DNA from: UBA1535 sp964371035
GTDB lineage: Bacteria; Bacillota; Clostridia; Tissierellales; Sedimentibacteraceae
Direction of reading: 5' to 3'
Assembly (NCBI GenBank): GCA_964371035.1
Contig: CAYJLG010000010.1
Span: 6,056 to 70,055, forward strand
Length of the DNA: 64,000 nucleotides
Position numbers and translations under genes: made by a program. The notes below the pieces were generated by a model. It ran no database searches, was not told the origin of the DNA, and saw nothing but the letters and a program-made list of their open reading frames with translations. Of this stretch, positions 51,535 to 61,173 are shown piece by piece. Positions within the stretch are counted from its first letter, which is position 1; each line of letters begins with the position of its first letter.

Positions 51535-52020
51535 ATGTTTGATTTAGGAGATAAAGTTGTTTACCCAATGCATGGTGCAGGAAAAATTGAATCTGTAGAA
51601 GAAAAAGAAGTGTTGGGTGAGCTAAAGAAGTACTATATCTTAAAAATGCCTATCGGAGAAATAAAACTCATGATACCTGTTGACAATGTAAATGATATAG
51701 GGTTAAGAAGTATAATTCACAAAGATATGATTAATGACGTTATGGAAGTCTTAAATAGAAAAGTAGAAGATGATTCTGCAAATTGGAATAAAAGATATAG
51801 AAAAAATATGGAAAAAATGAAAACAGGAGATATCTTTGAACTTGCTGATGTTGTTAGAGATTTGTTTGTAAGAGACAAAGAAAGAGGATTATCAACGGGT
51901 GAAAAAAAGATGCTTGTGAATGCTAAACAGATGCTTGTTAGTGAAATAGCACTCTCGTCAGAAAAAGAAGGATCTGAAATAACAAATTATGTTAATGAAT
52001 ACTTAGAAAAAATAATTTAA
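51535..52020 (+). CDS. CarD/CdnL family RNA polymerase-binding regulator
   Basis: 161 residues. An N-terminal RNA polymerase interaction domain (about 1-58, starting MFDLGDKVVYPMHGAGKIES) and an all-helical C-terminal domain with basic residues (WNKRYRKNMEKMKTGD) that contacts promoter DNA in studied members. It stabilises open complexes at many promoters rather than recognising a specific operator. Monocistronic with its own strong promoter. Confidence 0.9.
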   Translation: MFDLGDKVVYPMHGAGKIESVEEKEVLGELKKYYILKMPIGEIKLMIPVDNVNDIGLRSIIHKDMINDVMEVLNRKVEDDSANWNKRYRKNMEKMKTGDIFELADVVRDLFVRDKERGLSTGEKKMLVNAKQMLVSEIALSSEKEGSEITNYVNEYLEKII

Positions 52021-52041
52021 TATATTTGTATTTCAAAAGAT

Positions 52042-52101
52042 TTGCTAGTTGTTTTATGCTAGTATATATAATATAATGTGTGTAGTGTATTAATGCTACA
52101 C
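52042..52101 (+). promoter_or_regulatory. Promoter region of the PIN/TRAM gene with dyad
   Basis: TTGCTA (52042-52047) is followed by overlapping TATAAT hexamers at 52067-52072 and 52072-52077. Just downstream, TGTGTAG and CTACACA (about 52078-52101) form an inverted repeat, and GCTAGT occurs twice 15 bp apart within the promoter. Candidate operator region. Confidence 0.45.
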
Positions 52102-52138
52102 ATATTGTAGTGTAAACATAAAAAAAGGGGGTGAAGAT

Positions 52139-53221
52139 TTGATAAATAGAATAGTTAGAATTATTTTGTCGCTTTTAGGTGTATTTTCAGGAGTTTTTTT
52201 GAGTATGTTTGCAATGAATTTAAACTTTGTCAATCTTGGCGGATGGCAAGAAATATCCATAATTACTGTAACCGCTATAGTTTTAGGAATTATATTATTT
52301 TTATTATCTCCGAAAATAATACGCTTAAGTATTGCTATTGCAAAAAGTATAGAAAAAGAAGTTATGAAATATTCGGCAATGGATATAATTTATGGATCAG
52401 GTGGTCTGATAATAGGCTTTTTTATCGCATTCCTTATTAGTCAACCGTTTTTATCGATCGATATTCCATATGTTGGTACAGTTATTTCGCTTGTATTATA
52501 TTTGCTGTTTGGATATTTAGGTATTACAGTTGCAACGCGAAAAAAGGACGATGTGCCTACTTTAGGAAATTTTAACGCAAAAAAAACTACAATAAAAAAT
52601 AAAGTCGGGGCTAAAATACAAAAAACAGGTATATTTCCAAAAGTGTTAGACACAAGCGTAATTATCGATGGAAGAATTTCTGATATTTGCAAAACTGGTT
52701 TTTTGGAAGGTCCTATCATTATTCCAGAATTTGTTCTTCAAGAATTAAGACATATAGCCGATTCGTCTGATAGTCTTAAAAGAAACAGAGGAAGAAGAGG
52801 TCTAGATATTTTAAATTTATTGCAAAAAGAAGATAGTATTGAAGTAATAATAGAGTCAAAAGATTATGGTCATGATGTAGAAGTTGATGTTAAGTTGTTA
52901 AAACTAGCAGAAGACTTAGGAGGAAAAGTTTTAACAAATGATTATAATTTAAACAAAGTAGCTGAATTTCAAGGAGTACAAGTATTAAATATTAATGAGC
53001 TTGCAAATGCTGTGAAACCTGTAGTATTACCAGGTGAAGAAATGGCAATAACTATTGTTAAAGATGGAAAAGAATCTAATCAAGGGTTAGCATATTTAGA
53101 TGACGGAACAATGATAGTTGTTGAAAACGGCAGAAGGCGTATTGGAGAAGCCGTAACGGTAATAGTAACAAGCGTTCTTCAAACTGCCGCAGGTAGAATG
53201 ATATTTGCAAAATTAAAATAA
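52139..53221 (+). CDS. Membrane-anchored PIN/TRAM domain protein (YacL-like)
   Basis: 360 residues. Four N-terminal membrane helices (about 5-125), a PIN nuclease-like domain (about 170-295, VLDTSVIIDGRISDI, with acidic residues for metal) and a C-terminal TRAM RNA-binding domain (about 298-356, GQGLAYLDDG-type). The family is conserved in Firmicutes, probably as a ribonuclease, with unknown substrate. TTG start at 52139 following GGGGGTG. Family genes often lie beside carD, as here. Confidence 0.92.
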   Translation: MINRIVRIILSLLGVFSGVFLSMFAMNLNFVNLGGWQEISIITVTAIVLGIILFLLSPKIIRLSIAIAKSIEKEVMKYSAMDIIYGSGGLIIGFFIAFLISQPFLSIDIPYVGTVISLVLYLLFGYLGITVATRKKDDVPTLGNFNAKKTTIKNKVGAKIQKTGIFPKVLDTSVIIDGRISDICKTGFLEGPIIIPEFVLQELRHIADSSDSLKRNRGRRGLDILNLLQKEDSIEVIIESKDYGHDVEVDVKLLKLAEDLGGKVLTNDYNLNKVAEFQGVQVLNINELANAVKPVVLPGEEMAITIVKDGKESNQGLAYLDDGTMIVVENGRRRIGEAVTVIVTSVLQTAAGRMIFAKLK

Positions 53222-53227
53222 TAAGTA

Positions 53228-53265
53228 TAAATCTATGGCGAAAATTTTCACCATAGATTTTTTAT
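53228..53265 (+). terminator. Terminator after the PIN/TRAM gene
   Basis: AAATCTATGG (about 53229-53238) pairs with CCATAGATTT (about 53251-53260) followed by TTTATC. Partial complementarity of the loop extends the stem. Confidence 0.75.
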
Positions 53266-53292
53266 CATTTTTTCCATTGAAGTTTCATTTAA

Positions 53293-53306
53293 CTGTGAAT
53301 AGTAAC
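53293..53306. repeat. Solo end of the inverted-repeat family (copy 5)
   Basis: CTGTGAATAGTAAC, identical to the right end of copies 1, 2 and 4. The preceding 35 bp are loosely similar to the right arm of copy 1, but no left end is found. Confidence 0.5.
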
Positions 53307-53423
53307 GACCCATAAACTTATTTCAACTTCTGAAATTCTGATTCTTGAAAAAAAGTTTAATAAATGCTATACTTATGTTCGTCAAGCGTAATTTTGTCTA
53401 TTTGTAAATTGTCGGAGGTATTA

Positions 53424-56400
53424 ATGAGTAAGATTGCATTAAATGAATTGCACAAAGAGATTTTATTTAATCTAACTAAAAAAGAATTACTAGATAGAAT
53501 TAACATCTTAGAAGAGAAAATGCAAAGCCTTATTTTAAATAAAAATTTTATTGGTAAACTTTCAATTATGACGTTGAAAAAAAATATAACTTGTGAAGAT
53601 GTAAAAGAATTATGTTTTGACATGTTGGTTTTGATATGTGATGATTTACCAGAAAATTGGTTAGAGTTTGTTTATAGTTATTTGCTGAATAAAAATTTTC
53701 CATATAAATTTACTAATGCTATAAATTATAAATATGATGCTGCTGTACTAGTTTTTCTTGAAATTTTAAGAATAGTAATTAAATATGCTGAAGAAAACTC
53801 AGAAAATAAAGAATATAATTTCAATTTGTTTATTTCCAAATCACAACAGTCTACAAATCAAGAATTCAATGACTTTAGAGAAATATATATTAAAACATAC
53901 ATGTACGAAATGATATTTATAAATGCATATCTTAAAAAATCTAACTTATTAGAATTTATCAAAGGGATATGGAAATTATCAGTAGATATTTCTAAAGATT
54001 TGGTGAAAGCAGGAATTAATTCAAACACAGAACTTGTTTCATATGCTGCTATAGGGCATTTTTTAGGCAAAATTTCATTAAATGAACTCGACAAAGCATC
54101 TCAAGACGTAGTTTTATATGAGACGAAATTTTGGTTTGAAAAAAACAAACTTATCCAGATAGGTAATATAGCACTGTTTGAAAGCATGCCAAATGCCTAT
54201 ATAGAAAATATTCCTGTTGAAAAACTAATATTAATGTATTCTAATTTGAGAATAGATATAAATGCTGAAGGGAAAATAAAATATAATAGTATAAATGAGA
54301 TAATAGCAAAACTCTCCTTAACATTCTCGAAGAATGAAGAACAAATAAATTCATATGTTGAAAAAATTAAAAATTTTGAAAGTTATTTAAATGATAATGG
54401 TGTTAAAATAGATTTTTCGATAAAAAAATTGTTTTTTAATAAAAAAGAAGACGTATTTTTAATTGGAAATGAAATTGCAGATAGATTTAAATCAATTTCT
54501 GTTGAGAGTAATATAGAAATTATGAACAAAATTTGGAATAACGATACGTTTGAAAAATTGACAGAATTGAATGAAATGATTAAAGATAGAAACCATATGA
54601 TTATTTTTTTAAAAATGATAGATGAATATAATTATTATCTACCAGAAAGAAAAAAACTAATCTTTTTAGATATATTATTTAATCTTATCGAACATGAAGA
54701 TGGTGAAATAAGAAAAACGTCAGCAGAATTACTTGGAAAAAACACAGCTGATTTTGATAAAAATGCATTGATTTGCAGCGAAAATTTAAAGTCTGAATCT
54801 TCAACTCAAGAATTATGGGAGAAATATTTTAAGATAATGGTTTTTTCAAAACAGATGGAGAAAGAGTCATCTTTCCAGTCATATGATTTCGTTAAATCGT
54901 TTTTTAGAAATTTAGTGGAAAATGATAGTGATAAAATATCATTTTATCTTGATTTTTTAGTAAAACAATTCGAAAATTCTGATTTGAATAGAGATGTTAT
55001 TAGTGTTTTACTAACTTCAATTTTAGGTGTAAGTTTAAAATACTATACAAAAAAGCAAATATCATTTTTATTTGAGCGTGTTTTTAATTACTTAAAAACT
55101 TCTGACGAATTGTTAATGCTAATCTCTTTAAATTACTTGGATTTTGTTTTAAAAAGAGAAGATATTGGCAAAGAATTAAAAATGACTATTTTTTCTAATC
55201 TTGAAAGTATTAATAGTTCCAAAAACTATAGTATTGATTACGTAAGATTTAAAATTTTAATGACGTTGAATCAAGAAGAAAAATTGAATGATGAATTTAA
55301 AAGGTTTATGAAGCTAAGAATCAAAAATATTTCTGATATTTTTTTGATTAATCTAAAATCTGCTACACATTGGATTGAAAAAAATATTAATATTGATTTT
55401 CTGTGTGATATAGTGTCAAATAATGAAAATCATGCCTTGCTGTTTCACGTTGCAGCGCATTTTAGCAATTTGATAAAGGTTAGTGAAAAAGAAGTAGTAA
55501 GAAAAAAAGCAGGCAAAGCACTTTTATCCATCATAGATAAATTAGCTTTGGATCAAAGAAATGAAATTTGTGTTGAACTTATTAAAGGCTTAGAAATAGA
55601 AGAGTATAGGTATTCGAAAAATATACCTAATTTTCTTGGCAAATTATTTTTATCACTACATCCGAAAGAGTTGGATGAAAGCATAGATGAAGTAGAAAGA
55701 TTATTTTATAATTCAACGTATTCTACTAGTTTTTTAGCACTTAAAACTCTTTGTATAGTAGTAGAAAATTATTTTGTATATAGAAATATATTTGAAGAAA
55801 ATGATAATAAAAATTCATCTAGATTAAAAAAGGTATTAGGTATTATTGTTAGTGGCTTAGTAGAAGAAGATGTGGAAATAAAGATAGACACATTATACCT
55901 AATTGGCAATCAAATTTTTAATAGTAATGTTTTAGATTATGATGAAAAATTTGAAATATTTAATATAATCGGAAAAAAATTATTGAGCTTGTATGATAGA
56001 AAAAATGATTCTGATATATGCTTTATAAATAGAGCGATTTCATTTAATCAAATTTATAAATTTTTGAATAATTACTATAAAATAAATAAGCAACTGAAAA
56101 TGAGAAAATTAGCTAATGTAGCTTACTTTAATGACGTATTCAACTTGTTTTCAATAGAAGATGATTTTGCAGTGTCAAAAATTGTAGCGTTAGGGTACGA
56201 AGTTTTCATTGATATCGATGATTTTAATTGGAAAAAAGATGTACATTCTTATAATTTTAGAAAAAGAATTTGCGAAATATCTATTGCACAAAAATTTGAT
56301 GTATATATATTTCCAACAAGTATTAAAGTTAACGTTGCTACAAAAAAAGGTCTAAAAAAATTAAACACTATTTTTAGTGATCAAAAAGTATCATTAGTTT

Positions 56401-58199
56401 CAAGTTTTGACTCTTACAATTATAATTCGATGTATAATGAAAAAAAGAATTTGATTTTTGAATTTAAACACATATTTCTCATGTCAAAGAATAATGAATT
56501 TTTAAGTAAAATTGAAACAGAAGAAATTAATAAAATAAAGCCTAAACTCAAAAATGGATACGAAGAAATTATATTGAATAAAACTAATTATGATGAACTA
56601 GGTGAAAGTAAACAAATTAATATTCAAATAGAAAGAGCTATAAAATACATCTCAAATTCAGGTGTTGTTAAAAATAAACTAAAAAATAAAATTAATGCAA
56701 CTAAGAGAACATTCAAAATTGAGGTTTTAGAAAATTTCACAGACAATATAGTTCTTGATGTAGGCAGATATGTATTTTTACATACTGATTTATTCCAAAC
56801 TATTGGAGAACAGATGAAAAACAAAAATATTAAAATTCTTGTAGCAAGAAAAAATGATGAATCGAATAAACTGCTTGGATTTGTTGCGTTTCATCATGTA
56901 AATGCTTCGTCAATGTTTAGAGAATTTAAAAATATTATGATTGCAAATTTTGTGCGTGAAAATACTTCGGGAAAAGTAATGATAATAGATGGAATATATG
57001 TTGTGCCATCAGCTAAGTCAGAAATTACTGAAAAAATAATTCTGACAGAAACACTAGTTCACTGTTTAAAGAATGATTTTACTTATGCGTTGTATTGCAA
57101 TACTATAATTAAAGAAGAACGGGCAGAAACAGTTGAGTTAATAAAATCACATGGATTTGTTAAACTCGAGATTCAAGATTACTTTAGAGATATATATGCA
57201 GTTGACATGAAATTTCCAGTATGCTTGACATTGGATATACAAACTTATATTAAAGAAACATTTTCGAATAATGAAAAAACATCAAAACGGATAGAAAAAT
57301 CAAGAAAAAAACTAATTTCTTCACTGATCGAATTATATCCTAATACATTGATTTTATCATTTGATGTTGAAATGTTGCAGCAGGCTGTTGTTGAAATGCT
57401 TTCAGAAGAAATGGAAAAATCTACTTATAATAAAAACAACGACTATTTATGCGTTCCTATGGGAAATGTTTTGGAAGGTAAAGTAGCAAATAATATTGCA
57501 ACTAAACAGTTGCTAGTAGAAAGAGAGTATACATATGATACTCAAAAATTTGTAATAAAAGAATATCCGTTTGAAGCAAAACTTGAGGATCAGATAAAAA
57601 CTTTATCCTCATTCGAAAAACGTATTGTATTAGTAGATGATGTAGTCAATAATTGTCATGAAATTTTAGGCATTGATGGATCATTAAAAAGAAATTCGAT
57701 TGATGTTGTTAAAGTAATAGCTGGGATTTTATCAAGCAATGGAAAAGATATTTTAGAAATGCATGGATATGAAGTTGATAGTACATATTTTATTCCTAAT
57801 TTGAAAATTTGGATAAGAGAAAGCACATTACATCCGTTTATAGGAGGATATAGCGTACAAACTAGTAGCGATTTAAAGCAACAATTAATTCCTTCAATAA
57901 ATCATGTTTTGCCATATACAACACCTAACTTTGTCAATGGATGCTCAAATAGAGCTGCTTATAATTTATCTATGGTTTGCTTGGAAAATTCAAAAGAAAT
58001 GTTTTTACACTTAGAAAGTGAATTTAAAAACATTTACGGGAAAGCACCATTGTTGAAAGATTTGGGAACTCTTGTTAAAATTCCAAGAGTACCATCAAAA
58101 GGTGATAACTTACATTATGATATGAAAAAAAAGATATCTTCATATATAGAGAATGATATAGAAAATCTTATCAGATGGGAAAAAACAATTAAATCTTAA
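53424..58199 (+). CDS. Very large multidomain protein of unknown function (helical repeats, GNAT-like, PRTase-like)
   Basis: 1591 residues; ATG 53424 follows CGGAGG. No signal peptide or membrane helix seen. Residues 1 to about 870 look all-helical, in HEAT-like repeats. Residues 895-1010 (ALGYEVFIDIDDFNW, AQKFDVYIFPTSIKVNVA) resemble a degenerate NadD-type nucleotidyltransferase. Residues 1080-1255 (LLGFVAFHHVNAS, MIIDGIYVVP) look like a GNAT fold. Residues 1290-1480 look like a type I phosphoribosyltransferase, with LCVPMGNVLEGK and the PRPP-type loop IVLVDDVVNN (Asp1405, Asp1406; the usual TG is NC). A conserved-looking tail follows. Domain calls are by eye and need profile searches. Probable operon with the radical SAM gene 30 bp downstream. 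Confidence 0.72.
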   Translation: MSKIALNELHKEILFNLTKKELLDRINILEEKMQSLILNKNFIGKLSIMTLKKNITCEDVKELCFDMLVLICDDLPENWLEFVYSYLLNKNFPYKFTNAINYKYDAAVLVFLEILRIVIKYAEENSENKEYNFNLFISKSQQSTNQEFNDFREIYIKTYMYEMIFINAYLKKSNLLEFIKGIWKLSVDISKDLVKAGINSNTELVSYAAIGHFLGKISLNELDKASQDVVLYETKFWFEKNKLIQIGNIALFESMPNAYIENIPVEKLILMYSNLRIDINAEGKIKYNSINEIIAKLSLTFSKNEEQINSYVEKIKNFESYLNDNGVKIDFSIKKLFFNKKEDVFLIGNEIADRFKSISVESNIEIMNKIWNNDTFEKLTELNEMIKDRNHMIIFLKMIDEYNYYLPERKKLIFLDILFNLIEHEDGEIRKTSAELLGKNTADFDKNALICSENLKSESSTQELWEKYFKIMVFSKQMEKESSFQSYDFVKSFFRNLVENDSDKISFYLDFLVKQFENSDLNRDVISVLLTSILGVSLKYYTKKQISFLFERVFNYLKTSDELLMLISLNYLDFVLKREDIGKELKMTIFSNLESINSSKNYSIDYVRFKILMTLNQEEKLNDEFKRFMKLRIKNISDIFLINLKSATHWIEKNINIDFLCDIVSNNENHALLFHVAAHFSNLIKVSEKEVVRKKAGKALLSIIDKLALDQRNEICVELIKGLEIEEYRYSKNIPNFLGKLFLSLHPKELDESIDEVERLFYNSTYSTSFLALKTLCIVVENYFVYRNIFEENDNKNSSRLKKVLGIIVSGLVEEDVEIKIDTLYLIGNQIFNSNVLDYDEKFEIFNIIGKKLLSLYDRKNDSDICFINRAISFNQIYKFLNNYYKINKQLKMRKLANVAYFNDVFNLFSIEDDFAVSKIVALGYEVFIDIDDFNWKKDVHSYNFRKRICEISIAQKFDVYIFPTSIKVNVATKKGLKKLNTIFSDQKVSLVSSFDSYNYNSMYNEKKNLIFEFKHIFLMSKNNEFLSKIETEEINKIKPKLKNGYEEIILNKTNYDELGESKQINIQIERAIKYISNSGVVKNKLKNKINATKRTFKIEVLENFTDNIVLDVGRYVFLHTDLFQTIGEQMKNKNIKILVARKNDESNKLLGFVAFHHVNASSMFREFKNIMIANFVRENTSGKVMIIDGIYVVPSAKSEITEKIILTETLVHCLKNDFTYALYCNTIIKEERAETVELIKSHGFVKLEIQDYFRDIYAVDMKFPVCLTLDIQTYIKETFSNNEKTSKRIEKSRKKLISSLIELYPNTLILSFDVEMLQQAVVEMLSEEMEKSTYNKNNDYLCVPMGNVLEGKVANNIATKQLLVEREYTYDTQKFVIKEYPFEAKLEDQIKTLSSFEKRIVLVDDVVNNCHEILGIDGSLKRNSIDVVKVIAGILSSNGKDILEMHGYEVDSTYFIPNLKIWIRESTLHPFIGGYSVQTSSDLKQQLIPSINHVLPYTTPNFVNGCSNRAAYNLSMVCLENSKEMFLHLESEFKNIYGKAPLLKDLGTLVKIPRVPSKGDNLHYDMKKKISSYIENDIENLIRWEKTIKS

Positions 58200-58229
58200 G
58201 AATTGATAACTATTATTTAGAGGTGGCAA

Positions 58230-59144
58230 GTGAAAGAAGTATATAATGAATATTCAAAATATTTGAAAGAAAAATATGGAGAAAAAATTTATAAATTACC
58301 TATAAATCTACCAGGTACATGCCCAAATAGAGATGGAAGTTTAAGTGTTGGCGGATGTAGCTATTGTGGTGATTTAGGTACAGGATATGAGATGCTAGAT
58401 AATATGATGCCTGTTCAAGAACAAATAGAAACAAATAAAGTTCATATTAAAACTAAATACAAGGCTAATAAATTTATTGCGTATTTTCAAAATTATACAA
58501 ATACATATATGGAGCTTGAAGTTTTTAAACAATATATGTATCAGGCTGTTGGAGATGATATTGTTGAAATAGCAATATCAACTAGACCTGATTGCATTGG
58601 TGAAGATTACCTATCTTTTTTTAAAAAGTTTAGTATAGAGACAGGGATTAATATTTCAATCGAATTAGGTTTGCAAAGCGTTAATTACCATACACTTAAA
58701 ATCATAAATAGAGGTCACGGGTTGAGTGAATTTATTGATAGTGTGTTAAGAATAAAAAAATATGGGTTTGAAATTTGTGTACACATGATTTTAAATATGC
58801 CATATGATAATATGGATGATGTAATAGAAGGAGCTAAGATTTTATCAGCATTAAATATTGACCAGATAAAGTTACACTCACTATATATTTGTGAAGGTTC
58901 GGTTATGTCAGAACAATTCAAAAAAGGTGAACTAGAGTTACTTTCATTAGATGACTATAAACAAAAAGTAATTAAGTTTTTAGAGTACACCAATGAAAAT
59001 ATAGCTATTCAACGTATTATTGGAAGAGCTCCTAAGAAAGATGCAATTTTCGTAAATTGGGGAGTTAGCTGGTGGAAAATTAGAGATGATATATTGGATG
59101 AAATGAGAAAAACAGGATCATATCAAGGTAAATATGCGAAATAA
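58230..59144 (+). CDS. TIGR01212-family radical SAM protein (YhcC-like)
   Basis: 304 residues. Cluster cysteines Cys31, Cys43 and Cys46 (CX11CX2C, in TCPNRDG and GGCSYCG) are the spacing typical of this family rather than the classic CX3CX2C. The core continues with EIAISTRPDCIGEDYL and IELGLQS. Reaction unknown. GTG start at 58230 after AGAGGTGG, 30 bp from the giant protein gene, so the two are probably co-transcribed. Confidence 0.9.
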   Translation: MKEVYNEYSKYLKEKYGEKIYKLPINLPGTCPNRDGSLSVGGCSYCGDLGTGYEMLDNMMPVQEQIETNKVHIKTKYKANKFIAYFQNYTNTYMELEVFKQYMYQAVGDDIVEIAISTRPDCIGEDYLSFFKKFSIETGINISIELGLQSVNYHTLKIINRGHGLSEFIDSVLRIKKYGFEICVHMILNMPYDNMDDVIEGAKILSALNIDQIKLHSLYICEGSVMSEQFKKGELELLSLDDYKQKVIKFLEYTNENIAIQRIIGRAPKKDAIFVNWGVSWWKIRDDILDEMRKTGSYQGKYAK

Positions 59145-59257
59145 AAAAATTTTTTATTTTTGTTAAAAAATATGGTGCAAACATTTTCAAATTATGCTAC
59201 AATAAATAATATACAAAATAATTGCAGCAGCAAAATAAACTTAGGAGAGTGAACTTT

Positions 59258-59674
59258 ATGGTGAAGTTAATTTGTGGAGATAATGGATCGGGAAAAACTC
59301 GAAAAATGCTTGAAATGGCGAACAATGAAGTAGAAAACATTCAAGGCAAAATGGCATTTATAGAAGCTAGCAATAAACATATTTTTAAGTTAAATCATAA
59401 AATACGTTATGTTAACACTAAAGAGTATGGATTAATAAATGAAGACCAATTTCAAGGTTTTGTTTGTGGATTGCTTGCAACAGATTATGATTTAGAAAAA
59501 GTATACATAGATGGTTTATATAAAATTGCAGATGTAAAAACAGACGAAAGCGTTAAAATTTTAATAGAAAAATTAGAAGATCTAGCAAAAAAATTCGAAG
59601 TTGAATTTGTGATTAGCATTAACTATGAAAATGATAACATACCTGAGATGTTTAAAGATAAAATATTGAGCTAA
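59258..59674 (+). CDS. Small P-loop protein of unknown function
   Basis: 138 residues. Begins MVKLICGDNGSGKTRKM with Walker A GDNGSGKT close to the N-terminus, then a short alpha/beta domain with a Walker B-like stretch KVYIDGLY and a helical tail. Too small for a full kinase or AAA+ protein; could be a regulatory nucleotide-binding protein. ATG 59258 after AGGAGAG; the longer frame from 59222 has no ribosome site. Confidence 0.7.
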   Translation: MVKLICGDNGSGKTRKMLEMANNEVENIQGKMAFIEASNKHIFKLNHKIRYVNTKEYGLINEDQFQGFVCGLLATDYDLEKVYIDGLYKIADVKTDESVKILIEKLEDLAKKFEVEFVISINYENDNIPEMFKDKILS

Positions 59675-59701
59675 TTTTAGTGCATATGGTTAATAATAAT
59701 G

Positions 59702-59740
59702 AAAACGGAATGTTTTAATTGACATTACCGTTTTTTTTAT
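59702..59740 (+). terminator. Terminator after the small P-loop gene
   Basis: AAAACGGAATGT (59702-59713) pairs imperfectly with ACATTACCGTTTT (from 59722) and runs into eight T residues. Confidence 0.8.
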
Positions 59741-59811
59741 TGATATAATTACTATTTTCTGATAGTATGTTGGTATTATAATATTGTAAATAAGTTTGAA
59801 AGTGTGAAAAA

Positions 59812-61173
59812 ATGGTCGATAATTTTGAAAATATGCTTAAATTTAAAAATAAAATTCAATTTCTTTTAGGTGAAGAAACTGATAAATTCTTTGAATCATT
59901 AGATACTGAGTTAAAAAAAGGTATTCGTTATAATCCGTTAAAAATAGATGAAAACACTTTTGTTGAAAAAATAGATTTCTTGTCAAATAAAATTGATTGG
60001 TGCAAAGAAGGCTTTTATCTTTCTAAAGATACACAAAAACCAGGTAAACATCCATATTATTTTGCAGGTTTATATTATTTACAAGAACCCAGTGCGATGA
60101 TTCCGGTAGAAGTACTGGATGTTAAACCAGGAGATAGAGTTTTAGACATAAGTGCAGCACCAGGTGGAAAATCTACACAAATAGGAGCTAAATTGCAAGG
60201 CGAAGGATTTTTAGTATGCAATGACATTAGCCCTAAAAGAGCTATTGCACTTGAAAAAAATATATCATTGTTTGGAATTAAAAATACTATCGTATTTAAC
60301 CAAAAACCTGAAGTTTTAAAAAATATTTTTCCTAATTTTTTTAATAAAGTTTTAGTGGATGCACCTTGCTCGGGAGAAGGATTGATTAAAAAGGATTTTA
60401 AAAATTATGAACCTGATAACCTAAAATATGTTAATATGCAAAAGGAAATTTTAAAATCTGTAGAAAGAATGGTGTCTGAAGGAGGCGAATTAGTTTACTC
60501 AACTTGTACGTTTTCTCAAGAAGAAAATGAAGGTGTTATAGATTGGTTTATTAATACATATAAGGATTTTGAGATTATTGAATTAAATATAGATTGCCTT
60601 AGTTGTGGGTTGCCAGAATCTGTAAATGGACATCATAGTTTAAAACTAACAGGAAGAGCGTGGCCACACAGATTAGAAGGAGAAGGGCATTTTATTGCGA
60701 AATTAAAGAGAAAACAAAAAACTACACCGAATCCTAGGTTTGAAAAATTTCAAATAAACTTTATAGGGAAAAATTACTTTATAGAGTTTGCAGATGAAAT
60801 TGGCTTGGATAAAAATAATTATTCAAACATACATAGCGTCAATGATACATTATATCTTATACCTGACGATTTTGTTGATATTGGAAATTTAAAGTTTTTA
60901 AATTCAGGGCTTAAGTTAGGTGATATTAAAAACAACAAATTTTTCCCATCTCAGGAACTTGCGTTGTCTTTGACTGCTGAAGACGTAAACAGAAGTGTCA
61001 TGTGTTCCAATGAAGACATTAATGTTGTTAAATATCTTAAAGGTGAAACTATAGAAATACAAGCTTCTAAAGGTTGGAATTTGTTTTGTGTCGATGGATT
61101 TGGACTCGGCTGGGGAAAAGGTGAGAACTCGGTTTTGAAAAATTATTATAAAAAACAATGGAGAATGTTATGA
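59812..61173 (+). CDS. RsmF/NSUN-family RNA m5C methyltransferase
   Basis: 453 residues. N-terminal RNA-binding region (about 1-90), SAM-dependent core with DISAAPGGKSTQ, DAPCSGEG (Cys186) and YSTCTFSQEENEGV (Cys232, the nucleophile position), then a C-terminal RsmF-type domain and a PUA-like end (FCVDGFGLGWGKG). It methylates cytosine C5 in rRNA or tRNA. Ribosome site weak (GTGTG). The stop overlaps the next gene start by 4 bp. Confidence 0.92.
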   Translation: MVDNFENMLKFKNKIQFLLGEETDKFFESLDTELKKGIRYNPLKIDENTFVEKIDFLSNKIDWCKEGFYLSKDTQKPGKHPYYFAGLYYLQEPSAMIPVEVLDVKPGDRVLDISAAPGGKSTQIGAKLQGEGFLVCNDISPKRAIALEKNISLFGIKNTIVFNQKPEVLKNIFPNFFNKVLVDAPCSGEGLIKKDFKNYEPDNLKYVNMQKEILKSVERMVSEGGELVYSTCTFSQEENEGVIDWFINTYKDFEIIELNIDCLSCGLPESVNGHHSLKLTGRAWPHRLEGEGHFIAKLKRKQKTTPNPRFEKFQINFIGKNYFIEFADEIGLDKNNYSNIHSVNDTLYLIPDDFVDIGNLKFLNSGLKLGDIKNNKFFPSQELALSLTAEDVNRSVMCSNEDINVVKYLKGETIEIQASKGWNLFCVDGFGLGWGKGENSVLKNYYKKQWRML

